64,000 nucleotides of DNA, from assembly GCA_016787445.1 (NCBI GenBank), contig JAEUTQ010000012.1, positions 62,001-126,000 on the forward strand, in the 5' to 3' direction. The stretch comes from Bacteroidia bacterium. Lineage in GTDB: Bacteria; Bacteroidota; Bacteroidia; B-17B0; Aurantibacillaceae. Position numbers and translations under genes: made by a program. Shown here one piece after another: positions 34,064-41,863 of this stretch. A model generated the notes under the pieces. The model was not told the origin of the DNA and did not search any database. It worked only from the letters and a program-made list of their open reading frames with translations. Numbering within the stretch: position 1 is the first letter of the stretch; each line of letters starts with the position of its first letter.

Positions 34064-35473
34064 TTGATAAATGAAGAAGGGCAGATGGCGTTATTCTCTG
34101 ATTTGGCATCAGCTGTTAATAAATTTCAAGAGAATATTTCACAACTAGGATTAGAGAAGCAGAATTCAAGCATAGCAATTTGGACTGAGAAATCAGTAAA
34201 TGCCATTGTTATGATTCAAGCGATTTTATCTTCAGGGAACGGATACATTCCAATTAACAATGATTGGCCTTCCGACAGGGTAAAATTTATTTTGGAAAAT
34301 ACCGGTACCGCCACGTTAATTGTGGATGAAAATCGATGCTCCATTGCTTCCGATCTGTTGAATGAAATGGGAGTACAATTTACCATGGTTCGAATTGACA
34401 GAAACTTTTATCTTTTTAGCTTTAAATCAATCCGAAAAATCCGATTACCAAAAGCCTTAAGTTATATCTTATTTACCTCCGGTTCTACAGGATATCCAAA
34501 GGGAATTGTACATACGCATGAAAGTGCATTTACGTTTTTGAAATGGTGTTTGAAGGAATTTAAAAGCTATAAAATTAAACGCCACGTATCTATTGCACCT
34601 CTCAATTTTGATTTGTCGGTCTTTGATGTTTTTTATCCTTTAGTTAATACATCCACCTTGTTTGTTCCTTCTTCATCCGTCATATCAAACACGCGCTTAT
34701 TCGCAAAGTATGTGAACGATCAAAAAATCGAATCGTTATATACAACACCTTCATATTTGAATCTACTGGAACAAACCGGTAAATTATCTGCTTACGATTT
34801 CAAACACGTTAAACTTATTTTAATCGCCGGAGAGGCTTTATCATCTGATTTAGTAAAGCGATTAAAAGTGCATTTTAAAAAAGCAACGTTTTATAATTTA
34901 TACGGACCAACGGAAACCAATGTTTGCAGCGCATTTAAAATTAATTTAAAAAAGCTGAGCGGGGAGTATATTCCGATTGGTAAATCCATTATTAAAGGGA
35001 ATATAAAACTTAGCAAACAAGGTGAGTTGTTATATAAGGGAAAACTCTTGATGTCAGGCTATATTAATGATAAGGGGTATCAAGTACTCCGAAAGAATTC
35101 AGTTTATAAAACCGGCGATTTTGTTACTTGCGATAAAAACGGTCTATTAAATTTTATTGGACGAAAAGATAATCTCGTTAAACGTAACGGGTTTCGGATT
35201 GAATTAAATGAAATTAATAAAGCTTTGCAAAAACATTCGGCTATTGGTCGATGCGAATCTTTATTTTTAAAAGAAGATAATCTAATCGTTTCTTTTGTGG
35301 AATCAGCTGATGATTTATCTCAGTTAGCTTTAAAATCTTTCTGCTTAAAGCACTTACCATCATATATGGTGCCGGATTTAATAATGGTTTTACGAAAAAT
35401 TCCGGTAAATTTAAATCATAAAGTTGACCAAACTGCTTTAAGAAAAATGTATGCTCAATCATTTAAATCATAA
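34064..35473 (+). CDS. Free-standing NRPS-type adenylation domain, predicted proline-activating
   Basis: 469 residues. Adenylation motifs are clear: A3 FTSGSTGYPKG (from residue 137), A4 FDLSVFD (D183), A5 YGPTETNVC, A7 YKTGD, A8 FIGRKDNLVKRNGFRIELNE and A10 with the catalytic K453 in NHKVDQ. By hand alignment to GrsA the specificity residues read D-L-F-Y-L-A-L-V-C-K, one step from the DLLYLALVCK I recall for the L-proline-activating enzymes of pyrrole pathways (PltF, CloN4 type). It should load the carrier protein just upstream. The start is uncertain: A-domain-like residues continue in frame before TTG 34064, but no standard start codon is found there; AAGGAG lies 13 nt before the TTG. Confidence 0.88.
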   Translation: MINEEGQMALFSDLASAVNKFQENISQLGLEKQNSSIAIWTEKSVNAIVMIQAILSSGNGYIPINNDWPSDRVKFILENTGTATLIVDENRCSIASDLLNEMGVQFTMVRIDRNFYLFSFKSIRKIRLPKALSYILFTSGSTGYPKGIVHTHESAFTFLKWCLKEFKSYKIKRHVSIAPLNFDLSVFDVFYPLVNTSTLFVPSSSVISNTRLFAKYVNDQKIESLYTTPSYLNLLEQTGKLSAYDFKHVKLILIAGEALSSDLVKRLKVHFKKATFYNLYGPTETNVCSAFKINLKKLSGEYIPIGKSIIKGNIKLSKQGELLYKGKLLMSGYINDKGYQVLRKNSVYKTGDFVTCDKNGLLNFIGRKDNLVKRNGFRIELNEINKALQKHSAIGRCESLFLKEDNLIVSFVESADDLSQLALKSFCLKHLPSYMVPDLIMVLRKIPVNLNHKVDQTALRKMYAQSFKS

Positions 35474-36596
35474 TCATCAATCGACTTACAAGGCTTATCA
35501 TAAGCTGGCGGCAGAAATTTGTTCTGAGGCTGATGTTATGAAAGAGGACAAAGCTGCAGTGTACAACAGAGAGACTTTTCGCGCTATAAACGCTGCCGGT
35601 TTTAATGCGTTGCACTTACCGGATTCATTAGGTGGTAGAAAATTATCAGCAATGGATACAGCTGTTGCTTATTTAGCATTAGGGGCATCTTGTCAGAACA
35701 ATGGTTTAACTTTTTCTGTCGGTGCACAAGCATTTTCTGTAAATGTTCCTTTGATGAAATATGGAAATGATGCTCTCTGCAATCAGTTTTTAATTCCATC
35801 TGTTAAAGGTAAGATTGTAATTGCGTCAGCTATTACAGAAAAGGAAAGTGGTTCGGATGCCTATAATATGAAAACCACGGCTGTTAAATCAGGAAACGAT
35901 TACATATTAAACGGCTCTAAATATTACATTACGAATGCACCCATTGCGGATTATTTTCTGATTTATGCATTTACCGATGTTCAGAAAGGAAGTATTGGGG
36001 GATTGAGCGCATTCTTAGTTGATGCAAAGGAAAAAGGTGTAGAAGTGCTTGGTCCAATTGATAAAATGGGATTACGAACAGCGCAAATGGGAGGCGTGAA
36101 TTTGACAAATGTGAAGGCTATTGCTAGGTTAGGTGAGGAGGGAAGTGCTACTGCGATGTTCAATGAAGCTATGATTTGGGAAAGAACCATTTTAAGCGCT
36201 TTAAATCTTGGAATCGTTGCTAGAGTATTAGAGAAAGTTAAGAAGTTCGGAGAAGAGAATTCGAGGGGTGGAAAAAAATTGAATGAGCAATTGGAATTTA
36301 TTACACTGATTAATCATTCCAATTCCTTTTTAACTCAGGCCTGGGAGAAAATAAGTGATGCCGCAATTGCCTTGGATCAATTCCCTAAACAATCGTTTTT
36401 AAAAGCATCCATCGCTAAATCATTTGTTGCGGACAATGGTGAGAAATTAATACGTAGTTTGCAACAAGCTACAGGAGCTTTTGGTTATTTAAGTGAAAAC
36501 GGTATTGAGCGTGATTACCGCGATTTTTTAGCGTTTACTATTTACTCAGGTTCTCAGTACGTGCAAAATAAAATTATTTCAAGTTTTAGTCAGTAA
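35451..36596 (+). CDS. Acyl-CoA dehydrogenase-like flavoprotein, predicted prolyl-carrier oxidase
   Basis: 381 residues, full-length acyl-CoA dehydrogenase fold. FAD and substrate motifs include IASAITEKESGSDAYNMKT and YYITNAPIADYF. The catalytic base is at the isovaleryl-CoA-dehydrogenase position, Glu244 in MIWERTIL, while the classic YEG site is replaced (IYSGSQY). That is the arrangement I recall for enzymes oxidising prolyl-S-carrier to pyrrolyl-S-carrier (PltE/CloN3 type), whose size it shares. It overlaps the adenylation gene by 23 nt and the hydroxylase gene by 1 nt, so it belongs to that pathway rather than to fatty-acid oxidation. Activity on proline is inferred from the trio. Confidence 0.86.
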   Translation: MLNHLNHNHQSTYKAYHKLAAEICSEADVMKEDKAAVYNRETFRAINAAGFNALHLPDSLGGRKLSAMDTAVAYLALGASCQNNGLTFSVGAQAFSVNVPLMKYGNDALCNQFLIPSVKGKIVIASAITEKESGSDAYNMKTTAVKSGNDYILNGSKYYITNAPIADYFLIYAFTDVQKGSIGGLSAFLVDAKEKGVEVLGPIDKMGLRTAQMGGVNLTNVKAIARLGEEGSATAMFNEAMIWERTILSALNLGIVARVLEKVKKFGEENSRGGKKLNEQLEFITLINHSNSFLTQAWEKISDAAIALDQFPKQSFLKASIAKSFVADNGEKLIRSLQQATGAFGYLSENGIERDYRDFLAFTIYSGSQYVQNKIISSFSQ

Positions 36597-37273
36597 TGAG
36601 TCAACATAATATAACTGAAAAGAATCCTCAATTTTTTTATGAGGCAAAGGACTTCCCATTCTTAAACCCTTTGGTTGAAAATTTTTCAGTTATAAAATCT
36701 GAATTACTAAATCTAATTGAAAAGAATAAGGAAAATCAATGGCTCGAAACGTTTCCGAATTATGTAGCGTCGGAAAACAAGAAGGCTTGGAAGGTTTTTT
36801 CTTTCATTTTTTTCTCAATGAAATTTCCTGAAAACGCGAAATTGTGTCCTAAGACAGCTGAATTGATTTATTCTATTCCTGATATTATTTCCTGTGATTA
36901 TTCGTTTCTAAAACCTAATACACATATTCTTCCACATAAAGGTTACACGCGCATGGTTTTGCGTTGTCATTTGCCTCTGATTGTTCCGGAAGGTGATTGC
37001 GCCATTCGTATCGGTGACGAAACAAGAAAGTGGGAGGAAGGTAAACTCATGGTGTTTGATGATTCATTTGATCATGAGGCTTGGAATAAAAGTGACAATA
37101 ACCGAGTTGTTTTAATGTTTGATATTCCGAATCCGCTCTGGGGTTATACGGCATATCAGATTTCTAAATACAAAATTGAGAATCTTGATGATCCGTTTTT
37201 GTTATCGATGGTAACTAAGGAAAAATGGCTGGAAGCTTTTTCTAAGGGAGAATTTCCTTTGATGAGCTTTTAA
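36596..37273 (+). CDS. Aspartyl/asparaginyl beta-hydroxylase-like Fe(II)/2-oxoglutarate enzyme
   Basis: 225 residues. The second half holds the family's iron and cosubstrate motifs: HILPHKGYTRMVLRCHLPL (first His and the Arg/His pair) and WEEGKLMVFDDSFDHEAWNKS (second His), then NNRVVLMFDI. Soluble bacterial members hydroxylate small molecules or lipid acyl chains (LpxO) as well as Asp residues. Its 1-nt overlap with the dehydrogenase gene points to hydroxylation of the carrier-bound ring or acyl group, or of the final product; which one cannot be told. Last gene of the plus-strand operon; its end overlaps the facing GNAT gene by 4 nt. Confidence 0.85.
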   Translation: MSQHNITEKNPQFFYEAKDFPFLNPLVENFSVIKSELLNLIEKNKENQWLETFPNYVASENKKAWKVFSFIFFSMKFPENAKLCPKTAELIYSIPDIISCDYSFLKPNTHILPHKGYTRMVLRCHLPLIVPEGDCAIRIGDETRKWEEGKLMVFDDSFDHEAWNKSDNNRVVLMFDIPNPLWGYTAYQISKYKIENLDDPFLLSMVTKEKWLEAFSKGEFPLMSF

Positions 37274-37887
37274 TTTTTAAGCACATTGTTTATTTCATCC
37301 AAGTTGTTTTCCGATATTGTTCCGGTACAGATTAATTCACCGTCGCCATTGTTTAATTGCTCTGCCGCTTTATTGAGTTTGCTTCCGTTTTTTATATAAT
37401 CCTCAATACTTAATTCGTACAGTTGATTATAAATCCCTTCTTGTCCGGCTACTAATTTATAACCTGTAAGCTGATTGTAATGAATGGCTCTGTCGTTATC
37501 GTTTAAGATGCGGGCATGTGAAAGCTTGCATAATTTCACTTTGAAGAAAACAAAATTAAGCAGACATAAAGTACTGAATACGGCGGCAAACGAGTTAATG
37601 TAATCATTGTCCCAAATAAAAATACCCCCTTCGCCAAACCCGTTTTCATAGCTGAAATTTTTGGCATTTATTAATCCTACTTGCTTTCCTTCGAACTCAA
37701 TAATAAAATAGTAATTGAATTTATTGTTAACCGATTCAAACCATTTCTGCTGCATTTGTGGCGTAATGTATTCGCGATAATCCATATACATTTTTACCGA
37801 CTGCTGGTTGCGCCAATAGCGTAGGAGTTCGAGGTCGTTTTTTGTAATTCGCCTCAGGGTAACGCCATATTGTTTAATCGTCAACAC
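37270..37887 (-). CDS. GNAT-family N-acyltransferase
   Basis: 205 residues of the RimJ/RimL or PseH type: LRRITKNDLELLRYWRN at the N terminus, a central strand pair with EFEGKQVGLINAKN, and ARILNDNDRAIHYNQLTGYKLV, the usual acyl-CoA-binding region and C-terminal helix of GNATs. PseH-like members acylate the 4-amino group of nucleotide amino sugars, which would suit this glycan-related locus. It overlaps the GT2 gene (14 nt). The last 35 or so residues are an additional polar tail. The acceptor is not readable. Confidence 0.75.
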   Translation of the reverse strand: MLTIKQYGVTLRRITKNDLELLRYWRNQQSVKMYMDYREYITPQMQQKWFESVNNKFNYYFIIEFEGKQVGLINAKNFSYENGFGEGGIFIWDNDYINSFAAVFSTLCLLNFVFFKVKLCKLSHARILNDNDRAIHYNQLTGYKLVAGQEGIYNQLYELSIEDYIKNGSKLNKAAEQLNNGDGELICTGTISENNLDEINNVLKN

Positions 37888-38803
37888 TTTTTTCTGCGAT
37901 ATAGTAAGATGGCTTATTGTTAACGTCTTTTAAAATTTTACTGATATATTGAGCAACAATACCAATGCTTAAAACAATCAAGCCGGTTGAAAACAAAAGA
38001 CTAACAATAATGGAAGTATAACCATGTACCGGTGTCTTGAAAAGAAATTTCTTCAATAAATAGAATGTGCCAATAATAAAATTAACTGTTGCCAGCGTAA
38101 AACCAATAGTTGTAACAAGGCGTAGAGGAAATGTAGAGGAAAACATGATAACACTCCCAGTTATTTGAAATAGGCTTCCTAACGAATAACCGCTGCGTTT
38201 TGAAATCGGGCTTTTATTGGGTCGTACTTTAATGAATGACATTCGGTTGGTATACCAAATTAAGAGTTCATCAATAAACATGAAGTGTGTATGTGTTTCA
38301 GCAAGTTTGTGAGCTAATTCGGATTTTATTAGCCTAAAAGAAGAGCCTTTTCCTTTATTTTTACCTTCCATTTTTGAACCGGCTTTATAAAGCCAGGTAA
38401 GCGTTTCTCTTAAAAATGATTGATCAAGTTTTCTATACTCGCCATACACCACATCATTACCGCTTTTTACTTCCTCTTCAATTAAATATTTTATCTCTTC
38501 CGGATGCACCTCCAGGTCGTCATCAATTGTGATAATATAATTTCCTTTGGCAAACTTAATACCACATAAAGTTGCAGGTTGCTGTCCGAAATTCTTTGTT
38601 AATCGTATAATTCTTACGTTTTTATTATAGTTTTTTAGTTTGGTAAGAATTTTCCAAGTATCATCGGTGTTTCCATCATCCACTATAATAACTTCATAGG
38701 TATACGTTGTTGACTGAAAAAAATTTGTTATTTCTTCGAACAACAACTCGATGCTGTTTTGTCCGTTGTATGTGGGAATTATTATAGAATATTGTAAACT
38801 CAT
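37874..38803 (-). CDS. Polyprenyl-phosphate-type GT2 glycosyltransferase (DPM1/GtrB/ArnC-like)
   Basis: 309 residues. An N-terminal GT-A domain (YSIIIPTYNGQ, VIIVDDGNTDDT, ITIDDDLEVHPEE) is followed by two C-terminal transmembrane helices (about 220-245 and 270-300). This architecture transfers a sugar from a nucleotide donor to undecaprenyl or dolichyl phosphate on the cytoplasmic side; the lipid-linked sugar is then used by a GT-C enzyme outside. A GT-C-like protein is encoded at 41863 in the same locus. It overlaps the SDR gene by 4 nt and the GNAT gene by 14 nt. Confidence 0.88.
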   Translation of the reverse strand: MSLQYSIIIPTYNGQNSIELLFEEITNFFQSTTYTYEVIIVDDGNTDDTWKILTKLKNYNKNVRIIRLTKNFGQQPATLCGIKFAKGNYIITIDDDLEVHPEEIKYLIEEEVKSGNDVVYGEYRKLDQSFLRETLTWLYKAGSKMEGKNKGKGSSFRLIKSELAHKLAETHTHFMFIDELLIWYTNRMSFIKVRPNKSPISKRSGYSLGSLFQITGSVIMFSSTFPLRLVTTIGFTLATVNFIIGTFYLLKKFLFKTPVHGYTSIIVSLLFSTGLIVLSIGIVAQYISKILKDVNNKPSYYIAEKSVDD

Positions 38804-39543
38804 TTTTTACTGCTTAATAATAAACCTCCGTCCATTTTGATTGTGGTGCCTGTTATCCATTTGGAAGCATCAGATAAAAGGAATGCCGCGCAATTCGCGA
38901 TATCTATTGGTTCGCCAAAACCCAATGGATATTGTGCCTCGTAATTTTTCATTTCCTCTTCAGAAGTGGCTAGCTCGGTTTCATCAAAAATTTTTGTTTT
39001 TACCAATGAAGGCGCAATTACGTTCGCGCGAATTTTTTTAGAGGCGTGTTCAATGGCAAATGAACGACAAAAAGCTTCGAGCGCCGCTTTAGAAGCACTG
39101 TATAATGCTCCGCCGATGTATGGATGCAAGGATGAAATGGAGGAAAGAAAAATAACCGAGGCATGATTATTGAATTTTTTCGCGCTGCTTAATTCGCTGC
39201 ACAACAAAACAGTGGAGTTAAAATTCGCTTCAAACATTTCAGAAATATGTTTGCTCTTAATAAACTTTACAGGTAAAGGTTTAACAATACCTGCACAGTT
39301 GATTAATCCGTCAAGGTTGTTGCAGTTTTTTACCAATTCCGATAACTGATTTTCATTCGTTAAATCAGCTACTATTATTTGATGTTTGTTTTTTAGTTGA
39401 GAAGCAGTAGTTTTTAATTCAGCCTCATTTCTTCCTGTAATAATAACCTGAGCACCCAACTGATCACATAAAACAGCGCAGGCTCTGCCAATGCCAGAAG
39501 AGGCACCGGTAACCAAAACTGTTTTATTATTTAAGGTTATCAT
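38800..39543 (-). CDS. Short-chain dehydrogenase/reductase (FabG-like)
   Basis: 247 residues, classical SDR. The NAD(P)-binding TGASSGIGRA is at 12-21, with NCAGI in the middle, catalytic Ser in FLSSISS and the Tyr/Lys pair in YSASKAA, and a C-terminal TGTTIKMDGG as in FabG-type enzymes. Between a KAS III and a glycosyltransferase it most likely reduces a 3-oxoacyl group on the nearby carrier protein, although a sugar or other alcohol is possible. It overlaps both neighbours by 4 nt. Confidence 0.88.
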   Translation of the reverse strand: MITLNNKTVLVTGASSGIGRACAVLCDQLGAQVIITGRNEAELKTTASQLKNKHQIIVADLTNENQLSELVKNCNNLDGLINCAGIVKPLPVKFIKSKHISEMFEANFNSTVLLCSELSSAKKFNNHASVIFLSSISSLHPYIGGALYSASKAALEAFCRSFAIEHASKKIRANVIAPSLVKTKIFDETELATSEEEMKNYEAQYPLGFGEPIDIANCAAFLLSDASKWITGTTIKMDGGLLLSSKK

Positions 39544-40595
39544 AATTCAATAATTTTGGCGCAACTTAATTCAGATGTGTTTATAACAACACTTCCCCAC
39601 GAAAGACCAACCCCAAAGCCGCACAATAACAAAGTTAAACTTTCTTTCGTAAGTTGTTGCTCTAATCCAAAACACATGGTTAATGGTATGGAGGCCGAGC
39701 TGGTATTACCGAAAAGTTCTATGGAAGATGGACATTTTTCTTTTTCAATTCCCAACTTTTTGCGAACGGTTTCGTTTATGAGTTTGTTAGCCTGGTGTAA
39801 GATGAAAAAATCAATGTCACTTTTGTTTTTATCAGCCGCAGCGATAGTTTCTTCAATGTTTGGCGGTACTTCTTTCAACGCAAATGTAAAAATGTCTTGT
39901 CCGTTTAAAGCTAAGTGTTTTTTAGCGCGTTTTATTCCTGGTTCAGGTTCGTAAATAGTTTCTGAGGAAGAATCGTAAGGGTGACGGGAATGACCGTGCT
40001 CGATGATGATGGCATTTTTTCCGCTTCCGTCACTATTTAAATTGAAGGTAAGCTCGGAGGCATTTTTATCGTACTCGATTAAGGTGGCTGTTCCTGCATC
40101 ACCAAACAGAGGGTAAGCGCTTTTATCGCCTTCAAAGGTAGAGATGGTAGATTTATCACCACACAATAATAGTGCTTGCTTGAATTGTCCGCTTTGCATA
40201 AAACCGGCCAAAACGCTTAAACCATATACATAACCGCTGCAACCAAGCGTAATGTCAAAAGCCAATACGCTTTTTTTAAGCTTTAGTTTATCTTGTAAAA
40301 TGATAGCAGTCGACGGTAGAAAATAATCGGGAGATTGTGAGACAAAAATGATGATGTCAATATTCTCGCGATTAGTAATGTTGTTTTCGAAAAAATAATT
40401 GGCGGCTTTCTCACACAAATCGCTGCAGGTCGTTTTATCATCCGCAACTCTTCTTTCTTTAATGCCAACTGTTTTATGAAATAGTTCTTGTTCTTCTTTG
40501 CTTATGTTATTGTAATCATACGTGCTTTTAATCTGTCTGGGTACGCAAACAGAAATACCTTTGATGGAAATGCCCGATGTTTTAAAAATGCTCAA
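39540..40595 (-). CDS. 3-oxoacyl-ACP synthase III-like enzyme (KAS III 2)
   Basis: 351 residues, FabH/KAS III fold with the full catalytic triad: Cys119 (TLGCSGYVYGL), His267 (FFILHQAN) and Asn297 (ELFGNTSSAS). KAS III enzymes condense an acyl-CoA with malonyl-ACP; relatives act as acyl shuttles (CouN2-type) or O-acyltransferases. It overlaps the SDR by 4 nt and the ACP gene by 4 nt. About 30-35% of residues look shared with KAS III 1 (my rough reading), so this is an old paralog pair rather than a recent duplication. Confidence 0.9.
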   Translation of the reverse strand: MSIFKTSGISIKGISVCVPRQIKSTYDYNNISKEEQELFHKTVGIKERRVADDKTTCSDLCEKAANYFFENNITNRENIDIIIFVSQSPDYFLPSTAIILQDKLKLKKSVLAFDITLGCSGYVYGLSVLAGFMQSGQFKQALLLCGDKSTISTFEGDKSAYPLFGDAGTATLIEYDKNASELTFNLNSDGSGKNAIIIEHGHSRHPYDSSSETIYEPEPGIKRAKKHLALNGQDIFTFALKEVPPNIEETIAAADKNKSDIDFFILHQANKLINETVRKKLGIEKEKCPSSIELFGNTSSASIPLTMCFGLEQQLTKESLTLLLCGFGVGLSWGSVVINTSELSCAKIIEL

Positions 40596-40828
40596 GCTGA
40601 TTTTTTTTGTTGAACGAGATTGTACAGGTCTTGAACGGTTTGAGTTGATTTTAAATCTGCCCCGCTTAAAGTAATATTAAAATTTATGTCGATAAAAGCA
40701 ATGATAATAAGCGCATGCATACTGCTCCAGCCTTTAATGCTGCGATAATCTGTTTCCGCTTTTAAAGTGCCTTGTGGCATATCTTCAAATTCGGCTTCCA
40801 GTTTTTGTATGAATTCGTTTATCGACAT
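40592..40828 (-). CDS. Second acyl carrier protein
   Basis: 78 residues. The phosphopantetheine site is in IKGWSSMHALIII (Ser36, the Ser before Met). It lies between two KAS III genes, overlapping the downstream one by 4 nt, so it is probably their dedicated carrier. It differs clearly from the carrier at 33768 (IDSIVV site), so the locus runs two separate carriers. Confidence 0.85.
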   Translation of the reverse strand: MSINEFIQKLEAEFEDMPQGTLKAETDYRSIKGWSSMHALIIIAFIDINFNITLSGADLKSTQTVQDLYNLVQQKKSA

Positions 40829-40837
40829 AGAACAAAT

Positions 40838-41824
40838 TTAATAATTTATTACAGTTGCACCCCAACTATTTCCTACACCAAAGCCAGCTAACAGAACTTT
40901 CATGCCTTTTTGCAGCTTTTTTTCTTCTTTAGCAGTATATAATGCAAGCGGAAGGGTAGAAGCAACGGTGTTGCCATAATCCTTAATGTTGGTGTAAAAT
41001 TTGTTTTCCGAAATATTAAGTTTTTTTCTAAGGGTTTCAAGCATAAAGCCATTTGCCTGATGGAAAATAAACAAATCAATGTCTTCCATTCCTAATTTGT
41101 TTTTATCCAACGTTTCTTTCACCATTTTGGGAACGGTTTTTAACGCGAACGTAAACACGTTGGTGCCATTCATGACCATTTGTCCGAATGGATTTATTTC
41201 ATTTCTGCAGGCACTTTTTTCAATGGGTTTTCTAAAGGCACTGTTCTCTATGTACAAGTCAAGCGCACCGCTTCCATCACTTCCAAAGATGAATTCATTG
41301 TCGGGTAAATTTCCCAAATAAGTAATAATGTTCGCGGTGGCAACATCACTAAAAATACTGCGTTGTTCTAAGTTATCGGGTGAAAGAGTTTTTGTTGAAG
41401 TATCACAGGTTAAAAATAAAATTGTTTTAGCCATGCCGCTTTTTAAGAATCCGTTGGCCATTCCTAAGCCATAAACATAACCTGAACAACCATAAGGCAA
41501 ATCAATACAGGCAGTGGTTTGTGGTAATCCGAGGCGATGTTGTAATATGCAACTGGTAGCAGGCGCTATGTAATCGAAACAATCAGAGCAAAAGATCAGA
41601 AAATCAATTTTTGATTTTAATTCAGGTTCAATGTCAAAAATCTTTTTGGCAGCCAAATAGGCTAAATCAGAAGCGGTTTCGTTTTTTCCTGAAATGTATC
41701 TGGATTCGATGCCGGTACGTTTTAATATTTCTTTTTCAGAAACATTAAACTCTTTTGCCAGCATTTGATTTGATAAAATGAGTTCGGGTAAATGAATGCT
41801 TATTTTATCAATAGAGAGTCCCAT
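40838..41824 (-). CDS. 3-oxoacyl-ACP synthase III-like enzyme (KAS III 1)
   Basis: 328 residues with an intact KAS III triad: Cys113 (LPYGCSGYVYGLG), His255 (LFIFHQAN) and Asn285 (KDYGNTVAST). Its primer acyl group is unknown. It is first gene of the minus-strand operon; the ACP gene follows after 9 nt. A near-perfect promoter ends 7 nt before the ATG, which would give a leaderless or almost leaderless message. With the ACP, second KAS III and SDR it could build a 3-hydroxyacyl chain, or pass a pre-made acyl group from one carrier to another. Confidence 0.9.
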   Translation of the reverse strand: MGLSIDKISIHLPELILSNQMLAKEFNVSEKEILKRTGIESRYISGKNETASDLAYLAAKKIFDIEPELKSKIDFLIFCSDCFDYIAPATSCILQHRLGLPQTTACIDLPYGCSGYVYGLGMANGFLKSGMAKTILFLTCDTSTKTLSPDNLEQRSIFSDVATANIITYLGNLPDNEFIFGSDGSGALDLYIENSAFRKPIEKSACRNEINPFGQMVMNGTNVFTFALKTVPKMVKETLDKNKLGMEDIDLFIFHQANGFMLETLRKKLNISENKFYTNIKDYGNTVASTLPLALYTAKEEKKLQKGMKVLLAGFGVGNSWGATVINY

Positions 41825-41831
41825 AGTTTAC

Positions 41832-41863
41832 CAAAAGTAAAAAAAATGTACCTTAGCTGCAAA
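41832..41863 (-). promoter_or_regulatory. Strong Bacteroidota promoter of the KAS III operon (near-leaderless)
   Basis: On the minus strand, TTTG (41860-41863), 20 nt, TACTTTTG (41832-41839) fits the consensus exactly. The -7 box ends 7 nt before ATG 41824, so transcription would begin about at the start codon. Its -33 element overlaps the start codon of the divergent 41863 gene, whose own weak -7 box (TACCTTAG, 41849-41856) lies inside this spacer. Confidence 0.65.

Noticed and set aside
33768-36596. Reading the trio as an ordinary fatty-acid activation and oxidation set
   Set aside because: The ligase has NRPS A-domain motifs with an amino-acid code, including the Asp that binds the alpha-amine, and loads an adjacent carrier protein rather than CoA.
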